DNA of 64,000 nucleotides from Adiantum capillus-veneris (lineage: Eukaryota; Streptophyta; Polypodiopsida; Polypodiales; Pteridaceae), in assembly GCA_014529385.2 (NCBI GenBank), contig CM043958.1, forward strand, positions 122,914,817-122,978,816, given 5' to 3'. Numbering within the stretch: position 1 is the stretch's first letter; every line of letters starts with the position of its first letter. Both the position numbers and the translations under genes were made by a program. Shown here piece after piece: positions 58,170 through 64,000 of the stretch. The notes beneath the pieces are model-generated. The model was not told the origin of the DNA. It saw nothing but the letters and a program-made list of their open reading frames with translations, and did no database searches.

Positions 58170-59254
58170 TGAAGACGAAGCTTGTGTCGTGAGGATCTCT
58201 GTAGAGCATCCATATGCTTGATTCTGATAACCGACGAGAGAGCTACAAGCTTTTGAAGATGGAAGGTCTCTCAAAAGCTCCAAAAAACAAGTCTCTGTAA
58301 AGCAAAAAGGGATGTGCAAAAAAATACAACTAAAATAATGGGGGCATTTTCCACGTTATTGAAGTGGAGTCTTCTTCCTTTTCTCAGCCGTCATCTTTCT
58401 CTCTCATTTCCCCTTTTAATTGGGCTATTTTTTGGCCTTTTTTGGGAAAGGAAAGCTCCATGTCGGTGATTTTGACCAAGGGGGAGGTGGGGAAAGTGTC
58501 CAGGGGACCAAAAATTTTGTCCAAGTGACTGGCCAGGCTAGTGGGAACTCAAGATGGCACCCCAAGCTCCCGAAAATGTCCACGAGCCCCCCTTGCAAGG
58601 CCTTGAGTGCATTCCTTTACCATTTGGCACACCATAGACTAGTCCTCCTCTAGTATATATACCCTCCACTTTCCCCTCAACCCCCCACATGTGGGGTTAG
58701 TCCATTGCCACATGGCATGCTCTCCCCAACTTCCCCATCTTCCCCATGCCCAAACCTGAATTTTCAGTTTTGCCCCCAAACTGAGCCATTTTCTCGGAGG
58801 CGTAGTGGGTGACCTCGACCTTCAAATATAACGCAGTAAAGCACGGCTTGGAACTTATTACCTGGACTAACTCCAGAAATTTTTAAACATGCCATTGCTA
58901 AAAAAAACCATCAAGTCGGCCCACTTGTCGTCTTCCCACGTGCATCCGTCGCCACTTTTTAAGTGAAAAAACCTCCACTTCGAGTGCATGTAACTCACAA
59001 TGTCGGAGTCCGGTTTGCAAGCTATCAAGAACGACTAGAAATGCTCATTGAAAACTATTTTTTGAAAGCTCGACCAACCCAAAACTCAACCAACCGCTTG
59101 ACCAAAACCAGGCCTTTGTACAGGGTTTTTTTACACGGACACTCTCAAAGCTGAAAGCACTATGCACATATATACATGAGGGTGGTTAGCAAATTTTTTT
59201 GGCATCATTTATGGATTTTGTACTCATCCAAAAAATGCCTGACATAACTTGTCA
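58170..59254 (-). repeat. Presumed 3' LTR of the Tat-like element
   Basis: The minus-strand start TGACAAGTTATGTCAGG directly follows the polypurine tract AAGGGGGGT and the pol stop. A TATA box (GGTATATATACT) lies on the minus strand near 58650-58661. The far end is placed at CTTCA by the primer-site-like sequence behind it. No second LTR is in the window, so the left border is tentative. Confidence 0.5.
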
Positions 59255-59263
59255 ACCCCCCTT
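59255..59263 (-). other. Polypurine tract of the Tat-like element
   Basis: Minus strand AAGGGGGGT lies between the pol stop and the LTR start. It primes plus-strand DNA synthesis. Confidence 0.7.
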
Positions 59264-59274
59264 AGCCTACTTGA

Positions 59275-62200
59275 TCATTCATGACAAGCAGAGGTTTCCA
59301 GGGCGAACAATTGATGCAGCTTATCCCCAGAAACTTCATCCATCTTTCGTGGCGCATTCACACTCTTTGTTTCCATTGACAGCATCTCATCTGTCACAAT
59401 AGTCATCAACCGTGCTAAATACTTCTTAAGTCTATAACCATTAACACGGTAGCTATGCAATGTACCATCTAAATTAGCCAGCTGATATGTCCCATTATCA
59501 AACTTGTTTACAACAGTAAAAGGACCCTCCCACTTGATCTGAAACTTTTTTTGGAAAGTGTGGTCCAATTTGCTATTGTATCGTAAAACAAGATCTCTTT
59601 TTTCAATTCCCTTATCTTTCATGCATTCATTAGCTCTTTTCTGGGCCTTTTCACATACTTCTTGACAATAATCCAAGGCCAAAAGCCTGTCTAGCTGCAA
59701 ACATTGCAAATCCAATAACCTTTGTTGCCAAGCATCTTGTTGCTCTTCATCTTGCAATGACAAAAACTTGAGTGCAGGGATTTCCACCTCAATAGGCATC
59801 AAAGCTTCTTTGCCATAAACCAAGTGATATGGTGAGAATCCCGTGCTAGTTTTGATTGCCGTTCTATATGCCCATAACGCACAAGGCAACTCTGAGTCCC
59901 AAGTTTTGGCATGTGTTAAAGTCATTTTTGTCAGAATCTTTACCAATTCCCCATTAAACCTCTCATTAAGTCCATTGCACTGCGGATAATAAGGAGTGCT
60001 GTATTTATGCTCTATGCCAAGCTTCTTGCATAAGAAATCGAACATTTCACCTCTAAACCCTGGCCCTCTGTCAGACAGCAACTCCAATGGCACCCTGAAC
60101 TTGCAACATATGTGCTCGTACACAAACTTTCCCATCTCCTTGCTAGTAATTTGTTTGACAGCCTTGGCCTCTGCCCAACGTGATAAATAATCCACTGCTG
60201 TCAAAATATACACATTCCTCTTACTTGAAGTGGGTAATGACCGAATAGCAGCGAGGCCCCATTTTTCAAACACCTCATTAGCCAGGATTGTCTTTCGCAG
60301 CTCGGGTTTAAGAACCCGTTTTTCCATTTTTTGACAAGCCAAGCAAGATTTACACCAATGATTGACATCCCGTTGAATACTAGGCCAAACATAGCCTTCT
60401 TGCAAGATCTTGTGAAGCATAATTTTCAGAGCAAAATGACCTCCGCAAGACCCTTCATGGTTTTCTTCTAAAATTTTGTAAATCTCCTCCTTCCAGGGTA
60501 CATGACGCAACACCAGATCACTTCCTTTCATGTAAAGCATATCACCAATCATTTTGTACTTCCTTGCTCTTCTCATAAAAGCATACTTTTTAGATGAAGG
60601 CAAATCTTCAGGCAAGAGACCGGTCAATAAGAAATCCGCCTCTTTTGACAGCACCTCTCTTCCATGATACAAAGGGGCATCCGCTTTCAACACAAACACA
60701 CAAGTAATCATTGCTTGCGCGGCTTCATGCGCTTCTTCATTTTGAGTCCTTTCGACATGCTGCAAGCTCCATGCCTCAAACTTTTTGAGTAGTGATTTCA
60801 CTTTGAAGCATAGATTCTTCAGTCTAGGATTCTTATTTTTCCATACTCCCAACACTTGCTTTACCACTAACAATGCATCACCTTTGATTTGCAAACGTTT
60901 GATTCCCAATTGTAGACAAATGTGTAACCCGCCTTCAAGAGCCATATACTCCGCTTCATTATTACTCTTTGCATTAAGTTTTAACCCTTGCTTCCTCACA
61001 AGATTTCCCTGCGCATCATAAATAACAACCCCACCAGAAGCAGCATCATGACTTCTTCGATAAGAGCCATCAAAATGTAGTAGTGAAGCATTTGATATAG
61101 CAGGGGTTTCTACTTTTTTCCTTTGGACTACCTCCTCTTTAACCATAACAGGAGTCTCTTTATAAGTGAGTAAGTCTGCCAAAGTAGCCCGAGTACTCTC
61201 TTCCACTAGAAAAGTGAATTGAAACTCTTGCAGCTCGATAACCCATTTCATCACTGCCTTTGATATATTTGAGTTATTGAACAATTGAGAAAGCAATGAA
61301 AAAGTGGTGAGAAAAGTGAACGGTTTCTGCAACAAGTAATGTCTAAACCGTCTACACGCATAGACCATGCTAATCATCACCAATTCAACCTCTGAGTACT
61401 CTCTTTCATGAGGAGTTTTCACCCTGCTAGCATAATAAACGGGATTCATAAACTGCGACTCTTTCCCTCTTTTCAACAACATAGCCCCAATAGCATCTTC
61501 TCCAACTGATGGGTTAACATAAAACTCCTTTTCCCAATCAGGAGCCTGCATAACAGGTAAGGTGCTCAACACTTCTTTAACTTTGTCAAAAACATCCTCA
61601 CAGTCACGTGTCCACTCCAAAGGATCATTTTTGACCACTTGCTGCAAAGGATACAACAGCTGTGATGCCAAAGGTATGAAACGAGACAGATATTTGACCT
61701 TCTGAATGAAAGTAGCCAATTGTCTTGTATCCTTTGGGGATGACAACAATAGCAAAGCTTCTACTTTTCCTAGATCTGCTTCAATTCCATTTTCAGAGGT
61801 CATATGTCCAAGAAGCTTCACCCTTGGCTGTGCCAAATGACATTTCTTAGGGTTCAACTGACCCCCGCATTCATCATACCTTGCAAAAGTCATCTCAAGC
61901 TTTTGAACATGCTCCTTGCGTGAGCTGTACACACAAAAATCATCTATAAACCCTTTGACAAACTTCCCAAGGAATGGGGTAAGAACCCAATCTACCTTTC
62001 TCTCAAAATCCCCAGGCCCATTTGTCAACCCAAAGGGAAGGCAAAGAAAGTAGAAACAAACCCATGGAGTGATAAAAGTAGTCTTCTTCCAATCTTCAGG
62101 AGCAAGGATAAGATGAAAGTATCCTGAATAACCATCACAGACGCTATACCTTTCAAAACCAGCCACTGTATCCAAGAGTTGATCAATGAAAGGCAACGGG

Positions 62201-62952
62201 TAAGTATCCTTTTTGGTCACTGCATTTAACGGCTTATAATCAACACAAACTCTCCAACGCCCATCCTTCTTGGGAGTGACCACTACAGGGCTGACCCACT
62301 CAGCATTATCTACTGGAACAATAAACCCTGCATTCAAAAGCTTATCCACTTCTTCTTTTAAAGCATTCATTTGCTCCTTACCCATTCTTCTTAGTTTCTG
62401 TCTCACTGGCTTTGCTCCTTCTATCAACTCAATATTCACTGGGTCCCCAACAAAACCCCTTATTTCTTGATATGATGTAATGAAAAGATTCGGAAACTTG
62501 TCCAGCATCTTTAGGTATTCTGCCCTTTCTTTTAGTGACAAATCTGTACTTAGCATATTTTGAACAAGTCCTTTCTTCACAGATAGCTCCTGCTTGGGCT
62601 GCATTAACTCTTCAAGCTGCTCCAATCGACTTGACGCATTCATATCCTCTGAAATCTGCAGCACTTCACCATCTTCTTTTTCCTCTTCATTTAGTAACAA
62701 AAAAGACGCTTCACCCTCGTCACTGGAACTCGAAGTAGCACTATCTGAATCCTCTGAACTTCCCTCACTGGTGATTTCAGATTCATCATCTTCAGACACC
62801 TCTTCTAATGCCAGAGGCTGTTTGGTAATCATATCAAACATCCTCTTCTCTCCCTTTTTGCTACACACAGTGATTGTGCCCTTGCCACAATCTTGTACAG
62901 CACCAACAGCTCTTAACCAAGGTCGTCCCAATATGAGAGGAAAAGCTCCCAA
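59275..62952 (-). CDS. pol: Tat-like Pol: protease end, RT, two RNase H domains, integrase
   Basis: 1225 codons. Residues 4-13 hold the protease end (FPLILGRPWL); 50-105 form an acidic Ser/Glu linker. RT spans about 180-450: RVCVDYKPLN, the catalytic Asp in CDGYSGY (273), LPFGLTN, FIDDFCVYS (337-338). The first RNase H (about 470-600) lacks the usual TDAS Asp (VNPSVGEDAIGA). The second RNase H (about 622-750) has FDGS (628), NNEAEYMA and KGDALLV, but Ala-His-Glu where Ala-Asp is expected. In integrase the H2C2 finger is H832, H839, C870, C873. The core has LLSDRG (961) and GLNERFNG (997), but WGLAAIRSLP replaces the usual WGLDFIG, so the first catalytic Asp is missing. The C-terminus reads GPFTVVNKFDNGTYQLANLD. 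The annotated start is only the first usable codon: protease begins in the upstream frame, which overlaps by 40 bases. Confidence 0.92.
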   Translation of the reverse strand: MGAFPLILGRPWLRAVGAVQDCGKGTITVCSKKGEKRMFDMITKQPLALEEVSEDDESEITSEGSSEDSDSATSSSSDEGEASFLLLNEEEKEDGEVLQISEDMNASSRLEQLEELMQPKQELSVKKGLVQNMLSTDLSLKERAEYLKMLDKFPNLFITSYQEIRGFVGDPVNIELIEGAKPVRQKLRRMGKEQMNALKEEVDKLLNAGFIVPVDNAEWVSPVVVTPKKDGRWRVCVDYKPLNAVTKKDTYPLPFIDQLLDTVAGFERYSVCDGYSGYFHLILAPEDWKKTTFITPWVCFYFLCLPFGLTNGPGDFERKVDWVLTPFLGKFVKGFIDDFCVYSSRKEHVQKLEMTFARYDECGGQLNPKKCHLAQPRVKLLGHMTSENGIEADLGKVEALLLLSSPKDTRQLATFIQKVKYLSRFIPLASQLLYPLQQVVKNDPLEWTRDCEDVFDKVKEVLSTLPVMQAPDWEKEFYVNPSVGEDAIGAMLLKRGKESQFMNPVYYASRVKTPHEREYSEVELVMISMVYACRRFRHYLLQKPFTFLTTFSLLSQLFNNSNISKAVMKWVIELQEFQFTFLVEESTRATLADLLTYKETPVMVKEEVVQRKKVETPAISNASLLHFDGSYRRSHDAASGGVVIYDAQGNLVRKQGLKLNAKSNNEAEYMALEGGLHICLQLGIKRLQIKGDALLVVKQVLGVWKNKNPRLKNLCFKVKSLLKKFEAWSLQHVERTQNEEAHEAAQAMITCVFVLKADAPLYHGREVLSKEADFLLTGLLPEDLPSSKKYAFMRRARKYKMIGDMLYMKGSDLVLRHVPWKEEIYKILEENHEGSCGGHFALKIMLHKILQEGYVWPSIQRDVNHWCKSCLACQKMEKRVLKPELRKTILANEVFEKWGLAAIRSLPTSSKRNVYILTAVDYLSRWAEAKAVKQITSKEMGKFVYEHICCKFRVPLELLSDRGPGFRGEMFDFLCKKLGIEHKYSTPYYPQCNGLNERFNGELVKILTKMTLTHAKTWDSELPCALWAYRTAIKTSTGFSPYHLVYGKEALMPIEVEIPALKFLSLQDEEQQDAWQQRLLDLQCLQLDRLLALDYCQEVCEKAQKRANECMKDKGIEKRDLVLRYNSKLDHTFQKKFQIKWEGPFTVVNKFDNGTYQLANLDGTLHSYRVNGYRLKKYLARLMTIVTDEMLSMETKSVNAPRKMDEVSGDKLHQLFALETSACHE

Positions 62953-63878
62953 ACCTGCCGCATAACGTGAAAGTTCACTATAACTTTCACATTAAAAACA
63001 TCAATCTCCAAACCTTTGACTAGTCCCAAACACTTAACTTTGGCATGATTTGCTAGTCGAATCCTGAACCCAGAGCTTCCAGACATGATCAAGCCAAGTC
63101 TCTCGACACATGACTGTGTGATCACACAAACTTGCGCACCTCCATCAATGTAGGCCTCTCCCATGCCCACACCTTTGTGCCAAGCATTCACCACAGGACA
63201 GATGTCGGGTAACTCCTCCAGAGACAACACTCTGACATGACCATGCTTCGGCTCTTTTTCAATAGGATTCACTAACGACTTCCACTGCCTCTTAAATTTG
63301 GGTACCATGTTCATCAACTGTCCAAAAGTACAATTTACTTTCCTCCCAATCAGATCCTCCTTGAGACTATAAGCTGTCTGACCTTCTCCCAATGGCAAAT
63401 CCGCTACTTCAAACTTCCTGCGAGGTCTCCTTTTCTTCTTGGTCTTTGCATCTTCACCCTCTTTCTCCTTCCCTTTCTTCTTGCTAGGGCCAACACCATT
63501 TGGTGGCCTTTCCCGCTTCCCCAATGGCATCATATCTGCCTCTTTACTCTCCACTTGCACAATACCCACGTGACCACCTGATGTTGAAGCTTGATTCTCT
63601 TGTTCAGCACCATGATCTTCTCGTATATCCAAGGCATAATCATTAGACCTGTCACAAACCTGCTGGGGAAGAGGGTACATATCACCTCCCATCCTCTTTG
63701 GCTTTGTACAATGAGTGCTAATATGTCCCAATTCACCACAATTATAACAGGTAGGGATAAACCTTCTTGCTGGCTGAGGAGCACCTTGTCCACGACCCAC
63801 ATTGGCATTAGGTTGCACTTCGCAGGCTTGAGCCATCCCTCTACCACCGCCACGACCACGGCCACCCTCTGAGGACAT
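62913..63878 (-). CDS. gag: Tat-like Gag C-terminus and protease
   Basis: 321 codons. An RG-rich N-terminus (residues 3-14) is followed by a CCHC knuckle CYNCGELGHISTHC (44-57), a basic Lys/Arg cluster (131-155) that could act in nuclear targeting or RNA binding, and the protease start AYIDGGAQVCVITQ with Asp 245 in a D-G-G triplet. After FHVM the frame leaves the protease homology, and the homologous end (LILGRPWL) continues in the pol frame. This is either a one-base mutation or a frameshift used for expression. Further upstream another phase change near 63880 separates it from the rest of gag. Confidence 0.8.
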   Translation of the reverse strand: MSSEGGRGRGGGRGMAQACEVQPNANVGRGQGAPQPARRFIPTCYNCGELGHISTHCTKPKRMGGDMYPLPQQVCDRSNDYALDIREDHGAEQENQASTSGGHVGIVQVESKEADMMPLGKRERPPNGVGPSKKKGKEKEGEDAKTKKKRRPRRKFEVADLPLGEGQTAYSLKEDLIGRKVNCTFGQLMNMVPKFKRQWKSLVNPIEKEPKHGHVRVLSLEELPDICPVVNAWHKGVGMGEAYIDGGAQVCVITQSCVERLGLIMSGSSGFRIRLANHAKVKCLGLVKGLEIDVFNVKVIVNFHVMRQVWELFLSYWDDLG

Positions 63879-64000
63879 TGAGCCGTAACTCCTGCATCAT
63901 GGTCATCATGTCCTGCATATTACGTTGTAATTGCTCAGTGTCTACATCCCTTCGCATAGGTTGAACTCCGGCCTCTACCTGGCTCTCCTCATTTTGGCCA
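63856..64000 (-). pseudogene. Gag fragment at the window edge
   Basis: The minus strand reads MRRDVDTEQLQRNMQDMMTM and MMQELRLN, a helical gag-like segment. It then runs into the coding of the RG-rich region in a different phase. The start lies outside the window. A one-base indel near 63880 explains the phase change. Confidence 0.5.

Larger units (their letters stand above)
58170..64000 (-). mobile_element. Tat-like Ty3/gypsy element, runs off the window
   Basis: In minus-strand order: gag end, CCHC, protease, RT, RNase H, a second RNase H, integrase, polypurine tract, LTR. The second, archaeal-type RNase H between the normal RNase H and integrase is the hallmark of the Tat lineage (Ogre/Retand relatives). 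There is no chromodomain. Pol is open over 1225 codons. The 5' LTR and most of gag lie beyond position 64000. Confidence 0.9.

Noticed and set aside
62594-62965. 123-codon Ser-rich plus frame opposite the Tat Pol
   Set aside because: It is antisense to the acidic linker of Pol; the Ser/Asp pattern is the mirror of Glu/Ser codons.

Overview
This window is nuclear DNA of a land plant and consists almost entirely of repeats. The plant assignment rests on a plant-type U6 snRNA sequence with a plant Pol III promoter layout, on Ty3/gypsy families typical of plants (chromodomain elements, and a Tat-like element with two RNase H domains), and on relics of a pentatricopeptide (PPR) gene. The style of the PPR relic, the very long GA/GT/AT microsatellites and a Penelope-like element make a fern or another non-seed plant my best guess. 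That guess is inference only. I see no intact host protein gene.

Layout. 1-2.6 kb: a dispersed-repeat arm (inverted mate at 43.6-44.1 kb) and a U6 snRNA copy. 2.6-5.3 kb: first copy of a PPR-derived cassette, then microsatellites. 5.3-12.4 kb: chromodomain Ty3/gypsy element A, with two LTRs and an internal deletion. 12.4-14.9 kb: second PPR cassette, arranged as an imperfect palindrome. 14.9-16.2 kb: two abutting LTR-like units. 16.2-19.4 kb: a broken Penelope-like retroelement interrupted by a small TIR element. 19.4-22.3 kb: element B, the 3' part of the same Ty3 family as A. 22.3-24.9 kb and 30.9-31.9 kb: unassigned, probably old repeat DNA, split by element E. 24.9-30.9 kb: element E (minus strand), a structurally complete but mutated chromodomain element with 161-bp LTRs and a perfect 5-bp target duplication.

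31.9-42.1 kb: remnant D and element C of the A family, sharing one LTR. 42.1-44.4 kb: GA microsatellites, the second inverted arm, and a self-complementary (CT)n(AT)n(AG)n tract. 45.0-48.8 kb: element F, another Ty3/gypsy remnant. 48.8-55.1 kb: low-information DNA with a 0.4-kb direct repeat and one unidentified coding relic. 55.1-55.4 kb: 3' tail of a relative of E. 55.9-57.2 kb: third, inverted PPR cassette. 58.2-64.0 kb: a Tat-like Ty3/gypsy element (minus strand) with a 1225-codon open pol frame that runs off the window end upstream in gag.

How the parts act together: the LTR elements follow the usual gag-protease-RT-RNase H-integrase order, and most are dead through stops, frameshifts and deletions. 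The nesting shows successive insertions: the small TIR element lies inside the Penelope-like element, E lies inside older DNA, and D, the shared LTR and C form an LTR-to-LTR recombinant arrangement. The U6 copy is the only non-repeat gene recognised, and it carries a change in the catalytic AGC triad.
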